From: CAWFKS01 sp963816435 | GTDB lineage: Bacteria; Pseudomonadota; Alphaproteobacteria; Rhizobiales; Rhizobiaceae | NCBI GenBank assembly: GCA_963816435.1 | Contig: CAWFKS010000013.1 | Location: forward strand, 62,001 to 126,000 | Length of the DNA stretch: 64,000 nt | Reading direction: 5' to 3' | Part shown: piece after piece, positions 17,031 to 26,507 of the stretch | Numbering within the stretch: the stretch's first letter is position 1 | Layout: each line of letters begins with the position of its first letter | Made by a program: the position numbers and the translations under genes | Notes under the pieces: generated by a model | The model's database searches: none | What the model was told of the DNA's origin: nothing | What the model saw: the letters and a program-made list of their open reading frames with translations, nothing else

Positions 17031-18263
17031 TCAGGCTCGCGGCCGCGCCAGCAGCGCCGCCGCCCAGAAGCTCGCCACCAGCAGCAGCATGGACGCCAGC
17101 ACTGCCAGGAGCACGTCGTCGTAGCCGCCGGTCGCCGTCCATATCCAGGCAGCCGTCAACGGTGCCCCGGCCTGCACGAGCCGCATCGGCGTCGCCAGTG
17201 CGCCGTTGATCGCGCCATAGGCCTCGCGGCTCAGCATCTCCGGCACCGCCAGTCCCCGGACGATGGTGATCATGCCGTTGGCCGCGCCGTAGAGCGCGGC
17301 GATGGCCGCGAGCGTCCAGAAGGTCGCCGGCGCGAAGGCCAGTCCGGCGACCGCGAGCGGAAACGCGACGACGACGATCGAACCGAACACCCGCACCGGC
17401 GCGTTCGGCGCGAGCCGCCAGATCACCAGCCGGCCGGCGACCTGTGCCGGGCCGATGACGGCCATGACCGCCACGACCTCGGCGGCGCCGAGGCCGCGTT
17501 CGAGAAGCAGCGGGTAGAGGTGGAAGGTCAGCGCGATCGCAGCCCATGCGTAAGCCACGAACGCCACCGCAAGCGCCCAGAAAACCGGCTTGCGGATCGC
17601 CCAGGCGACCGCGCGGCGTCCGGCCATGGGCGCCATTCCCGGCACGTCGGTATGGGGCGGCGCGTCCCTGGCGGGATCGATCGCGATGACATAGAGCGTG
17701 GCGCAGACGAGAATGTTGACGGCACCCAGAACGATCAGCGCGCCGCGCCATCCCGCGGTGTCGATCAGGAACTGGATCAGCGGAATGAACACCGTGCTGG
17801 CGAACCCGCCCCACAGCGTCAGCGCCGTGATGCCGCGCCGCGCTCCGGCGCTCCCGAAACGGCGCGCCACCACTGCGAAGGCGGGTTCGTAGAGCGTGGC
17901 GGCCTGCAGACATCCGGCGCCCGCGGCGGCGACATAGAACGTGACCACGCTCTCGGCCTGCGACCACAGCAGGAGCAGCAATCCCGCGGCCACCGACGAG
18001 AGCGCCATCACCTGGCGGCCATGGCCGCGGTCGATCGCCGAACCGACGGGGTAGGCGGCCAGCGCCGACAGGACGAGACCCAGCGTGCTGGCGCCGTAGA
18101 GCAGCGACTTCGACCATCCGAGATCCAGCCGCATCGCCTCCGCCAGCAGCGGAAAGGAGTAGTAGATCGAGCCCCACGAGCAGATCTGGGCGATGCCCAG
18201 CAGCGTGATCAGCCGCCGCTCGCTGCGTCTGTCGGATCGCACGTCCTGGTCGGCCGCCGCCAC
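17031..18263 (-). CDS. MFS transporter
   Basis: A 12-helix major facilitator protein of about 410 residues. It shows LLGIAQICSWGSIYYSFPLL in helix 1, the loop motif GSAIDRGHGRQ after helix 2 and a repeat of the pattern in the second half. I chose GTG 18263 (VAAADQDVRSD) because GGAG lies 9 bp upstream and the frame above it is not helix-like; the frame is open to 18401. The substrate is unknown; the monocarboxylate/oxalate-formate antiporter group is a reasonable guess. It is divergent from the amidase at 18434. Confidence 0.83.
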   Translation of the reverse strand: MAAADQDVRSDRRSERRLITLLGIAQICSWGSIYYSFPLLAEAMRLDLGWSKSLLYGASTLGLVLSALAAYPVGSAIDRGHGRQVMALSSVAAGLLLLLWSQAESVVTFYVAAAGAGCLQAATLYEPAFAVVARRFGSAGARRGITALTLWGGFASTVFIPLIQFLIDTAGWRGALIVLGAVNILVCATLYVIAIDPARDAPPHTDVPGMAPMAGRRAVAWAIRKPVFWALAVAFVAYAWAAIALTFHLYPLLLERGLGAAEVVAVMAVIGPAQVAGRLVIWRLAPNAPVRVFGSIVVVAFPLAVAGLAFAPATFWTLAAIAALYGAANGMITIVRGLAVPEMLSREAYGAINGALATPMRLVQAGAPLTAAWIWTATGGYDDVLLAVLASMLLLVASFWAAALLARPRA

Positions 18264-18433
18264 GAAGAGTCTCCGAGCCGGCAGCGCCGGCAGATGTTGG
18301 TCGATTCGCCCATGTTGTGGCGAAGCCGCGGCGCTGAACATCCGCCTGTACGGGCCGCCGATTGGTGCAGCCGCACATTGCGCAGCACCGTTGCAGGCCA
18401 TAGCATCGCGCCGTCATCGTGGGAGGGCCTGGC

Positions 18434-19930
18434 GTGAGCGTGCAGAGACTTTTGTGGGAGGAAGACGCGACCGGGCTCGGCGAGCGGGTCCGCAAGGGCG
18501 AAGTCGATCCGCTCGAACTCGCCGACGCCGCCATCGCCCGGGCCGAAGCGGTCAATCCCGAGATCAACGCGATCGCCAGCAAATTCTACGACGCGGCCCG
18601 GGATCGGGCGAAGACGATCGACCGCACCGCCCCGCTGGCAGGCGTTCCCTTCGCCATCAAGGACCTCGGCATCGCCTGGAAGGGCGTGCCGATCCATTCC
18701 GGCAGCAGGCTGCCGCCGTTCGTCGCCGATTTCGATTCGACGATGATGGCGCGCTATCTGGAGGCCGGGCTCAACCCGATCGTCACCAGCACCGCGCCCG
18801 AGCACGGGCTGCGGCTGGTCACCGAATCCGCCGCGTTCGGCGCAACGCGCAATCCCTGGAGCCTCGGCCACACCACCGGCGGCTCGTCGGGCGGTTCGTC
18901 CTCGCTGGTCGCCGCCGGCGTCGTCCCGGCAGCGCATGCCTCCGACGGCGGCGGCTCGATCCGCGTTCCCGCCTCCACCACCGGGCTCGTCGGCATGAAG
19001 GTGTCGCGCGGCCGCGTCCCGCTGACGCCGCTCACCTCGGAATCCTGGTACGGCTTCGTCGTCGACCACGCGCTGACGCGCTCGGTGCGCGACAGCGCGC
19101 TGCTGCTCGACCTCACCTGGCGCCCCGACACGCTGACGCCCTACATGGCGCGCCCGCCAAAGGGGACGTTCACCGAAGCCGCCGCCCGCGATCCCGGCCG
19201 CCTGAAGATCGGCGTCTACCGCAACTCTCCGATGAACCTGCCGATCTCGGACGAGACGATGGCCGCGCTGGAGACGGCGGTGGCGCTGGCGCGCGAAGGC
19301 GGCCACGAGGTCGAGGAGATCGACCTGCCGATGGTCGACCGCGCCTTCATGGCCGATTTCGGCAAGACCGTCGCCACCGCCATGGCCGGCCAGATGCGCG
19401 AGGAGAGCCGTCGCGTCGGCCGCAACGTCCTGCCCGAGCTGGAGCGCGGCACGCGCGTGCTTTCAAGGCTCGGCGAACTGGTCTCGGCCGGCGAGATCTA
19501 CGACGCCGTGCAGCGCCTGCATGCGGCCTCCCGCGCGCTCATCGAGCACACCGCGCAATACGACGCGGTGCTGATGCCGATCATCGCCCATCCGCCGGTG
19601 GAGGTCGGGAGCATGGACGCCAGGGGGAGCGAGCTGATGATCGAGAACCTGCTCGACAAGCTGCGGCTGACCCGGCTGCTGCGCAACGAGCGCATCTTCG
19701 ACCAGCTCATGGACACCAGCCTGTGGTTCACCCACTGGCCGGCGATCCAGAACGTCACCGGCCAGCCGTCGGTCGCCATGCCCGTCTACGTCACCGACAA
19801 GGGCCTGCCGCTCGGCATCCAGGCGGCGGGCCGCCCGGGCGACGAGGAGACGCTGTTCTCGCTCGCCGCGCAGATGGAGAAGATCTCCGGCTGGCTGACG
19901 AGACGGGCGCCCTTTCACATTCCGGAATGA
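18434..19930 (+). CDS. Amidase-signature family hydrolase
   Basis: About 498 residues with the Ser-cisSer-Lys triad region intact: catalytic Lys in PFAIKDLG, GHTTGGSSGGSSSLVAAG, and DGGGSIRVPAS carrying the nucleophile segment. Amidases of this family hydrolyse amides to carboxylates and ammonia. The start is probably GTG 18434 with GGGAGGG 7 bp upstream; an earlier GTG at 18419 is inside that ribosome site. It is divergent from an MFS transporter that might carry its substrate or product. Substrate unknown. Confidence 0.87.
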   Translation: MSVQRLLWEEDATGLGERVRKGEVDPLELADAAIARAEAVNPEINAIASKFYDAARDRAKTIDRTAPLAGVPFAIKDLGIAWKGVPIHSGSRLPPFVADFDSTMMARYLEAGLNPIVTSTAPEHGLRLVTESAAFGATRNPWSLGHTTGGSSGGSSSLVAAGVVPAAHASDGGGSIRVPASTTGLVGMKVSRGRVPLTPLTSESWYGFVVDHALTRSVRDSALLLDLTWRPDTLTPYMARPPKGTFTEAAARDPGRLKIGVYRNSPMNLPISDETMAALETAVALAREGGHEVEEIDLPMVDRAFMADFGKTVATAMAGQMREESRRVGRNVLPELERGTRVLSRLGELVSAGEIYDAVQRLHAASRALIEHTAQYDAVLMPIIAHPPVEVGSMDARGSELMIENLLDKLRLTRLLRNERIFDQLMDTSLWFTHWPAIQNVTGQPSVAMPVYVTDKGLPLGIQAAGRPGDEETLFSLAAQMEKISGWLTRRAPFHIPE

Positions 19931-20031
19931 AGACGGGCCCCAGTGACGGGCTGCCGTGACATCGGGCCGTTTGCGATGGCCCGGCTTTGCCGCTAAGAGG
20001 CGCGCGTCCGCAGCCCGACCCGAGGAACTTC

Positions 20032-20925
20032 ATGAACGCCGACATCGACACTCCGCAGGAACAGGCTCGTCTTCTGTCCGCCGCGCTGCCTTTCATGCAG
20101 CGCTACGAGAACAAGACGGTCGTGGTGAAATATGGCGGCCACGCCATGGGCGACGCCGATCTCGGCCGCGCCTTCGCCCGCGACATCGCGCTTCTGAAGC
20201 AGTCTGGCGTCAATCCGATCGTCGTCCACGGCGGCGGTCCGCAGATCGCGGCCATGCTCAACAAGATGGGCATCGAATCGAAGTTCGAGGGCGGCCTGCG
20301 CGTCACCGACGCCAAGACGGTCGAGATCGTCGAGATGGTGCTTGCGGGCTCCATCAACAAGGAGATCGTCGCGCTCATCAACGCCGAGGGCGAATGGGCG
20401 ATCGGCCTGTGCGGCAAGGACGGCAACATGGTCTTCGCCGAAAAGGCCCACAAGACCGTCACCGATCCCGATTCCAACATCGAACGCGTGCTCGATCTGG
20501 GCTTCGTCGGCGAGCCGGTCGAGGTCGACCGCACGCTGCTCGACCTTCTCGCGCGCTCCGAGATGATCCCGGTCATCGCGCCAGTGGCGCCCGGCCGCGA
20601 CGGCCACACCTACAACATCAACGCCGACACCTTCGCCGGCGCCATCGCCGGCGCGCTGGAGGCCAAGCGCCTGCTGTTCCTCACCGACGTGCCGGGCGTG
20701 CTCGACAAGGACAGGAAGCTGATCGACGAGCTCACCGTCGCCGAGGCCAAGGCGCTGATCGCCGACGGCACAATCTCGGGCGGCATGATCCCCAAGGTCG
20801 AGACCTGCATCGAGGCGATCGAGCGCGGCGTCGAGGGTGTCGTCATCCTCAACGGCAAGACCGCTCACGCCGTGCTCCTGGAGCTGTTCACCGAGCACGG
20901 CGCCGGCACGCTGCTGGTGCCGTGA
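20032..20925 (+). CDS. argB: Acetylglutamate kinase
   Basis: The 297-residue amino-acid kinase has VVVKYGGHAMGD, IVVHGGGPQIAAML and INADTFAGAIAGAL, all standard for ArgB, which phosphorylates N-acetylglutamate in arginine synthesis. ATG 20032 (MNADIDTPQEQ) follows a GAGGA and matches the family N-terminus. Frame intact. Confidence 0.96.
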   Translation: MNADIDTPQEQARLLSAALPFMQRYENKTVVVKYGGHAMGDADLGRAFARDIALLKQSGVNPIVVHGGGPQIAAMLNKMGIESKFEGGLRVTDAKTVEIVEMVLAGSINKEIVALINAEGEWAIGLCGKDGNMVFAEKAHKTVTDPDSNIERVLDLGFVGEPVEVDRTLLDLLARSEMIPVIAPVAPGRDGHTYNINADTFAGAIAGALEAKRLLFLTDVPGVLDKDRKLIDELTVAEAKALIADGTISGGMIPKVETCIEAIERGVEGVVILNGKTAHAVLLELFTEHGAGTLLVP

Positions 20926-20935
20926 GACCGAGGCC

Positions 20936-21821
20936 ATGAACGAGCCGGAAGCAGCAGCCGACGCCCGCGTGGGAATTGTCGGGCTGGGTCGTATGGGCCG
21001 CGCCATGGCCGCGCGCCTCGCCGGGGCGGGGTTGCAGTTAGCGGGCTGGACCCGCAGCGGCCTGGGCAAAGCCGACGCCGCCTCACTCGGCATCGAGGCC
21101 TGCGAGGGAGCTTGCCGCGCTGGTCGCCAGAAGCGACATCGTGATCCTTTCGCTGAGCGATGATGCGGCCGTCCGCGAGGTTGTCGACCGCCTGTGCCGG
21201 CTGGACCTGTCGGGCCGTCTCGTCATCGATACCAGCACCGTCAGTCCCGAAACGCTGCGCGGCCTGCTGCCATCGATCGCCAAGGCCGGTGGTTCGGCCC
21301 TCGACGCGCCGATCGCCGGCGGACCGGACATGGTGGCGGCAGGCACGATCGGCTTCTACGTGGGCGGCAGCGACGTGGATGTAGCCCGTTTCGCGCCGGT
21401 CGCCGCCAGAATGTCCAACCGCCTCGTACACGTGGGGGAGGTTGGGGCAGGCTCGGCGGCCAAGATCGTCAACAACATGATGCTGGCGGGCTACTGGCAG
21501 ACGCTGAAGGAGGCGCTGCTCGTCGGCAAGCGCTCCGGCCTCGGCCTGGAAACCATGATGGGCCTCCTGGCCAAGAGCCCGTCCGCCAACCCGCTCATGC
21601 AGCACCGCCTTCCCGTCATCCTGGGTGAAAGCGACACCGTCGGGTTTCCTGTGGCGAGCGTGGTCGACGACATCGCGCTCTACCTGGAAACCGCGCGGGC
21701 GCTCGGCGTCGAGGCGCCGGTCACCGCCGCTGCCCTGGCGAGCTTCACCGCGTTCCGCGATGCCGGCCATGGCGGGGATGATTTCGGGGCGATGGTGCGC
21801 GAGGCCTTCCGTTCGGGCTGA
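20936..21821 (+). CDS. NAD(P)-dependent 3-hydroxyisobutyrate dehydrogenase-like protein, frameshifted
   Basis: The N-terminal Rossmann motif GIVGLGRMGRAMAARLAGAG is followed, in the next frame, by DIVILSLSDD, DTSTVSPETLRG, LDAPIAGGPDMVAAGTI and the catalytic-Lys segment GAGSAAKIVNNMML. Removing one G at 21106-21108 gives 294 residues, normal for beta-hydroxyacid dehydrogenases. The enzyme would oxidise a small 3-hydroxyacid or reduce a semialdehyde. It starts 10 bp after argB. Confidence 0.85.
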
Positions 21822-21884
21822 GCCGCCCGGCTGAAAATGCCCAACCGGCCTGCCGTAGGGCGGCATGTACCATCCGGGTTCGCG

Positions 21885-22334
21885 TCAGCCCTTCAGCTTC
21901 GCCAGATGCCGTTCCTGCACGTCGATCGCATCGGTGAGGAAGCGGCGGACGACCGCCAGTTCGGCCTCGCTGTAGCCGGCGAGCATCGCGTCGCCCTCGC
22001 TGCCGATCGGAATGTAGTGGCGTTCCGCCAGCTTCGCCGCCTCCGGCCCGGTTTCCACCATCACCTTGCGGCGGTCCTCCGGGCTGCGCGTTCGCCGCAC
22101 GAAACCGCGGGCCTCCAGCCTGTCGATGAGCGATGTAATCGCGGCCGGCGTCAGCCCGGTGGCACGCGCTATCGCGCCGGCCGTCTGCGGTCCCTCGTAG
22201 AGAAGGGAGAGGCAGCGCCGCTCGACGCCGCTCAACCCGTAGCGTTCCCCAACCGCCTCGTCGAACGCCTCGGTGGCGTCCTGCCAGCGCATGACCAGCC
22301 GGGCGACCTCGTGGAGCATGTCGCGTTTTGCCAT
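21885..22334 (-). CDS. MarR-family transcriptional regulator
   Basis: A 149-residue winged-helix protein. The GPQTAGAIARATGLTPAAIT segment is the recognition helix region and FVRRTRSPEDRRKVMVE is the wing with the conserved DxRR motif. It is divergent from a small membrane protein gene, and the shared upstream region holds an AT-rich inverted repeat (22356-22380) that is the likely autoregulatory operator. The ligand is unknown. Confidence 0.9.
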   Translation of the reverse strand: MAKRDMLHEVARLVMRWQDATEAFDEAVGERYGLSGVERRCLSLLYEGPQTAGAIARATGLTPAAITSLIDRLEARGFVRRTRSPEDRRKVMVETGPEAAKLAERHYIPIGSEGDAMLAGYSEAELAVVRRFLTDAIDVQERHLAKLKG

Positions 22335-22355
22335 CTTGACGATCCTTCGGCAAGC

Positions 22356-22380
22356 AGATATTTAAATCATCGAAATATCT
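22356..22380. promoter_or_regulatory. Inverted repeat, likely MarR operator
   Basis: AGATATTT (22356-22363) and AAATATCT (22373-22380) are perfect arms 9 bp apart, 22 bp upstream of the MarR start and facing the divergent small gene. AT-rich palindromes of this size are typical MarR sites. Confidence 0.65.
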
Positions 22381-22461
22381 TAAGAATGTAATATGCCGTC
22401 GCAGCTTTTCCGGCGCAAGCCGCTTGCCCGGCCGTCGAAGGCGATCCCGAAAGGACAGGAC

Positions 22462-22632
22462 ATGCAGAACCCTCCCGCGATGCACCGCGAACTCAGCGCC
22501 GAGGACGAATTCGCCTACGGTCAGAAATCGATGAACTGGTATGGCTTCGGCTCGCCGGTCGGTCTCGGCATCTTGCTGGTTTGCGCCGGCCTCTGCGCGG
22601 CGCTGCTGCGTTTCGCGGTTCTCGGGCTCTAG
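22462..22632 (+). CDS. Small single-pass membrane protein of unknown function
   Basis: 56 residues (MQNPPAMHRELSAEDEFAYG...) with one C-terminal hydrophobic helix (GLGILLVCAGLCAALLRFAV). ATG 22462 has AAAGGACAG upstream; the longer frame from 22393 lacks a ribosome site. It is divergent from the MarR gene and shares its operator region, so MarR may control it. No family recognised. Confidence 0.6.
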   Translation: MQNPPAMHRELSAEDEFAYGQKSMNWYGFGSPVGLGILLVCAGLCAALLRFAVLGL

Positions 22633-22633
22633 C

Positions 22634-23540
22634 CTACCCCAGCAGCACCAGCACGACGATACCGAAGGCGATCAGCGCGCAGCCGACGACTTCCAGCCGC
22701 GTGATCTTCTCGCGGAAGAAGAACACCGAGGCGGCGAAGGTGAACAGAAGCTCGATCTGCGCCAGCGCCTTCACCACCGCCGCCTGCTGCAGCGTCATCG
22801 CCATGAACCAGCCGAACGAGGCGCTGGCGCCGACCAGCCCGGTGAACAGCGACGGCTTCCAGGCCCGCGCGATGCGGCCGAGTTCGTCGCGGTCCTTCCA
22901 CACCATCCACGCCGCCATGGCGACGGTCTGCATGACGATGACGCACCGCCAGCGTCGCGGCCGCCTGCATCATGAAGTTCGGGCCGCCCAGCGACAGCGA
23001 CGCCGCGCGGTAGGCGACAGCCGCGATGCCGAACAGCGTGCCGGAAGCGATGCCTATCAGCGCGTGGCGCGAGAACACCGACAGCAGCAGGTTGCGCCAA
23101 CTCATGGTGACGTGCGCGACCGAGATCAGCATGACGCCGACGACGCTGATGGCGATGGCCGCCAGCGCCCCGTGCGTCACCCGGTCACCAAGGAAGATCA
23201 GCCCGAAAAGTGCCGCCTGCGCCGGCTCGGTGCGTGAATACGCCGTGCCGACCGCGAAGTTGCGGAAAGAAAACAGGTGGATGAGCAGGAAGGTCGCGCC
23301 GATCTGGCTGCCGCCGCCGACCACCGACCAGGCGAGGAAGGTCGCGTTCGGTTGCGGCAGTGGATAGTCCGCGACGATCGCCAGACCCGCGACGAACAGC
23401 AGCGCGAAGGGAAAGCCGAAGCCGAAGCGCACGAAGGTTGCGCCCGTCGTTCCCATGACGCCCTTGAGGTGCTTTTGCGCGGCCGAACGCAGGTTCTGCA
23501 GAAAGGCGGCGATGATCGTGATGACGATCCACAGTTCCAT
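22634..23540 (-). CDS. EamA/DMT-family transporter, frameshifted
   Basis: A 10-helix drug/metabolite transporter: MELWIVITIIAAFLQNLRSA at the start, EPAQAALFGLIFLGDRVTHG in the first repeat, and IELLFTFAASVFFFREKITR in the second repeat. The second half is in a different frame; removing the G at 22943 restores 301 residues. The substrate is unknown. It is convergent with the small membrane protein (ends at 22632). Confidence 0.85.
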
Positions 23541-23693
23541 CGCTGCGCGCGGCCTTCCGTCGTCGCTGAGGGAGGAGATCGCCCGGCCGAAAGCACAGGC
23601 TACCGACAGTAGTGCGACAGGCTCTATTGCCTGGCCGGCGCAGTGGCAAGCCACCGGCGACGGCCGTCCCCGGGCAGGCGACGTGGATGAGGC

Positions 23694-23730
23694 AAAAAAA
23701 GAGCCGGCGTTCCTTGGAGGGAACGCCGGC
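23694..23730 (-). terminator. Rho-independent terminator of the CsbD gene
   Basis: On the minus strand an 11-bp perfect stem (arms 23703-23713 and 23720-23730, GCCGGCGTTCC) is followed by TCTTTTTTT (23694-23701). It lies about 110 bp after csbD. A second stem, CCACCTGG/CCAGGTGG, with a G-run loop at 23739-23774 precedes it. The rest of the EamA-CsbD gap (23541-23839) holds nothing else I recognise. Confidence 0.82.
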
Positions 23731-23839
23731 TGTCTGGGCCACCTGGTGGGCGGGGGGGGGAGGGGTCCAGGTGGCTCCTTCAAACGGCCCCGCGGGGGAA
23801 AGGTTCCGCGCCGGCGGGACGTTTTTTCAAGAATTTTCG

Positions 23840-24037
23840 TCAGTGCTTCTGCAGCCAGGAGTCGATCTCGCGATCGGCCTCTTCCTGGGCCTTGCCGTAG
23901 CGCTCCTGGATGCGGCCGGACAGCTCCTGCCGGTTGCCCTTCACCTGCTCCAGATCGTCGTCCGTCAGCTTGCCCCACTGGGTGCGGGCCTTGCCCTTGA
24001 ACTGCTCCCAATTGCCTTCGACCTGATTCCAGTTCAT
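23840..24037 (-). CDS. CsbD-family stress protein
   Basis: A 65-residue protein starting MNWNQVEGNWEQFKGKARTQ and containing WGKLTDDDLEQVKGNRQEL, the CsbD signature. CsbD-like proteins are small hydrophilic general-stress proteins (sigma-B controlled in Bacillus) of unknown mechanism. It has an EcfG-type promoter at 24100-24124 and its own terminator, so it is a single-gene stress unit. Confidence 0.95.
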   Translation of the reverse strand: MNWNQVEGNWEQFKGKARTQWGKLTDDDLEQVKGNRQELSGRIQERYGKAQEEADREIDSWLQKH

Positions 24038-24099
24038 GGCGTCACTCCTGTTGGTTCTCGTGGATTTCGGCGGCCGCTAGGCGCGCCCGGTGGTTTGGA

Positions 24100-24124
24100 A
24101 ACGTCCGGGCCCCGGTGGGGTTCC
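24100..24124 (-). promoter_or_regulatory. EcfG-type promoter of the CsbD gene
   Basis: On the minus strand GGAAC (24120-24124) and CGTT (24100-24103) are separated by exactly 16 bp. It is 63 bp upstream of the CsbD start, with no other gene between. Confidence 0.8.
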
Positions 24125-24144
24125 CCGGTCTTCGGCACGCCACG

Positions 24145-25134
24145 TCAGTCGGCCGAATCTTCCTGGATGTTGTTGGCGCCGTATTCGAGCTCGTACCGGG
24201 CCCCGTAGCCGGCGAGGTCGAGGCGACCGCTGCCGTTCAGCGAGGCGGGCACTATGCGCTCCAGTGTCGTGGTGCCGAATTGGCGTTCGTATTGCAGGGG
24301 CAGCTGCGGCCCGCCGGTTTCTTCCCACACAAGCTTGGCGGCGGTGCCATTGCCGTTGTGCTGCAGCGTGGACACGATGTGCACGCGTCCGCCTGCACGC
24401 GACAACGCGCCGAAGGCGAAGGAGTTCGTCGCCAGTTCGTGCAACGCCAGGCCGATGTGAACCGACGCGTTGGGAACCAGCTCGACGTCGTCGCCGCTCA
24501 GCTCGATCTGCTCCGCTGCGCCCTCGAACCGCTTGAAGACCTGCTGGTCGACGAGTTCGAACAGGCTGGCGCCGCGCCAGTTGGAGTCGGTGATGAGGTC
24601 CTGCGATCTGGCGATCGACTGGATGCGGCCGACGAATCGCCGCACGAAATCCTCCTTGTCTCCGGAAGCCCGCGCCGTCTGGCTGGCGACCGACAATATG
24701 ATGGCCAGCAGGTTCTTCGAGCGATGCGACACCTCGCGCAGCAGGCTCTTGAGAATCGTTTCCCGACGCTTCTTCTCGGTGATGTCGATGGCCGCGCAGA
24801 TGATGCCGGCGACGCTTCCGTCCTCGCGAATGTCGGGTTCGATCTGCGTTTCGAACCAGAGCACGTCGTGCTCGCCGCGCATCGGCACGTCGATGGTGCG
24901 GCGCTCGCGCCTTTCGACCGCCTCGCGCTTCGCCGCCGTCGTGGCGTTCGCCACCTCCGGCGCGAACAGATCCGCATCCGTCTTGCCGACGAAATCCTCC
25001 ATCGCCCATCCGGGCGGCGCATTCTCGAGCCAAAGGATCTCGAGGTCCGTCGTCTGATAGAAGAACGTCACCCTCGAGCCCTGCAGCGCGCGAAGCACGA
25101 GCTGACCTTTGCGCTGGCTTGAGGTGTAGGGCAT
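24145..25134 (-). CDS. PAS-domain HWE-family sensor histidine kinase
   Basis: About 329 residues. A PAS domain (residues about 10-130; GWAMEDFVGKTDADLFAPE and AAIDITEKKRRE at its end) is followed by the HWE/HisKA_2 phosphoacceptor box LREVSHRSKNLLAIILSVAS and an ATPase domain with GLALHELATNSFAFGALS. No membrane segment, so it is cytoplasmic. HWE kinases commonly feed the PhyR-NepR-EcfG stress pathway. ATG 25134 (MPYTSSQRKG) is preferred over a TTG at 25215. It has its own EcfG-type promoter at 25241-25265. Confidence 0.9.
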   Translation of the reverse strand: MPYTSSQRKGQLVLRALQGSRVTFFYQTTDLEILWLENAPPGWAMEDFVGKTDADLFAPEVANATTAAKREAVERRERRTIDVPMRGEHDVLWFETQIEPDIREDGSVAGIICAAIDITEKKRRETILKSLLREVSHRSKNLLAIILSVASQTARASGDKEDFVRRFVGRIQSIARSQDLITDSNWRGASLFELVDQQVFKRFEGAAEQIELSGDDVELVPNASVHIGLALHELATNSFAFGALSRAGGRVHIVSTLQHNGNGTAAKLVWEETGGPQLPLQYERQFGTTTLERIVPASLNGSGRLDLAGYGARYELEYGANNIQEDSAD

Positions 25135-25240
25135 GGCTGCCTGCTGCAAGTTCCCGGAACCATCGCGCGCCCTCTCCCGGGCCGATGCCGGCTTGAAACG
25201 GCGTCCGGCGCGCAATGAGAATGCCGCTGATCATCGCGCC

Positions 25241-25265
25241 AACGCCCTGAGGATATGAAGGTTCC
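25241..25265 (-). promoter_or_regulatory. EcfG-type promoter of the PAS-HWE kinase gene
   Basis: Minus-strand GGAAC (25261-25265), 16 bp, CGTT (25241-25244), in the short gap between the AI-2E permease stop and the kinase start. It suggests that the kinase is itself part of the stress regulon. Confidence 0.75.
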
Positions 25266-25290
25266 GCCCGTCAGAGCGGCTTCCGTCCGG

Positions 25291-26368
25291 TCACTCGAGC
25301 GACAGCGGCAGCACGTTTCTGACCACCGCGTAGACCACCAGCAGCGCCGGCACCGCCACGAAGCCGCCGACCGGCCCCCAGATCCACAGCCAGAAGGCGA
25401 GCGCGAGGAAGACCACGAAAGGGTTGAGCGTCAGCCGCTTGCCGAGCGTCATCGGCGTCACGAACTGCGCTTCCGTCAGGTTGAGCAGAAGGTAGGCCAT
25501 CGCCGGAGCCAGAATCGCCGCCGGCGCCGTGAAGCTCGCCAGCCCCACGGCCAGCAGGATCAGGAACATCGCGAACGGGCCGATATAGATGATGTAGTTC
25601 AGGGCCCCCGCCATCATGCCCCACAGCAGCGGCGAGGGCACCCCGATCAGCCACATGGCGATCGAGACCGCCACGTCCCAGTCCGAAGTTGATGATGCTG
25701 ATCGAGACGAGATAGCGCGAGACGAGCACCTCGACGTCGCGGAAGACGTGGGCGACGCGCCAGCGCAGGCGCCTTTCCACGCACATCGAAAGCACCGCGG
25801 CCCGCACCTGGAATCGTGTGGCGATGAAGAAGTAGAGGCCCGCCAGGAACATCAGCATCTGTGCCAGCAGCGACGGCGCGAAGCTGGCGATGCTCATCAT
25901 CGCGCCCTGGTCCTCGACATCGACCTTCATGGCGGTGTCGTCTTTGGTCAGGCTGTTGAGGTCCTCCTGCAGCGACTGGATGGAGCCGAGTATGTCGCGC
26001 CAGCTCGTGATCTGCGTCTTCAGCTTGGCCCACACAAGCGGCAGGCGGTCGATCCAGGTCGACAGCGGCAGCGCGAACAGCGTGAAGGCGATCGCCAGGC
26101 AGGCGATGAAGAACACCACCACCAAACCCGCCGAGACCACCGGCGGCACGCCGCGGCGCTCAAGACGGGTCGCCAGCGGTCCGAACATCAGGCCGATGAT
26201 GACCGACAGGAAGACCGGCGCGAGAAAGAAGCGGCCGAACTTCAGGGCCACGACGAAACCGAGCATGCCGAGGAAGACGAGCGCGATCCTGGCCGATGTC
26301 TTCAGCATCGTCTCCAGGTTCGGCGTCGGCGGCCGGCGGCGGCCGGGCCGCTGTCGGGTAACTTCCAT
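25291..26368 (-). CDS. AI-2E family transporter (PerM/YdiK-like), frameshifted
   Basis: The protein has the family pattern of helices: LKFGRFFLAPVFLSVIIGLM near the start and, in the second frame, YIIYIGPFAMFLILLAVGLA and LNPFVVFLALAFWLWIWGPV. Removing the T at 25676 gives 358 residues. The EcfG-type promoter at 26394-26418 would start transcription near 26387, which rules out ATG 26392 and favours 26368 (MEVTRQRPG) or 26308 (MLKTSAR, with GGAGA upstream). The transported substrate is unknown; many members are exporters or ion antiporters. Confidence 0.85.
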
Positions 26369-26393
26369 TTCGGGGTCTCGCGTGACCGGCATG

Positions 26394-26418
26394 AACGTTC
26401 CCGATCCCGTATCGTTCC
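26394..26418 (-). promoter_or_regulatory. EcfG-type promoter of the AI-2E transporter gene
   Basis: Minus-strand GGAAC (26414-26418), 16 bp, CGTT (26394-26397). It overlaps the codons of a longer candidate start for the transporter and so decides the start downstream of it. Confidence 0.75.
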
Positions 26419-26507
26419 GCGGCAGGCGCATGCGTGCGGCCGCATGCGTTTACATTTCGCTGGTCGGTGCTATCTAGCGGTCGTCCCCGGAACCGCTTCG
26501 CTGATCC

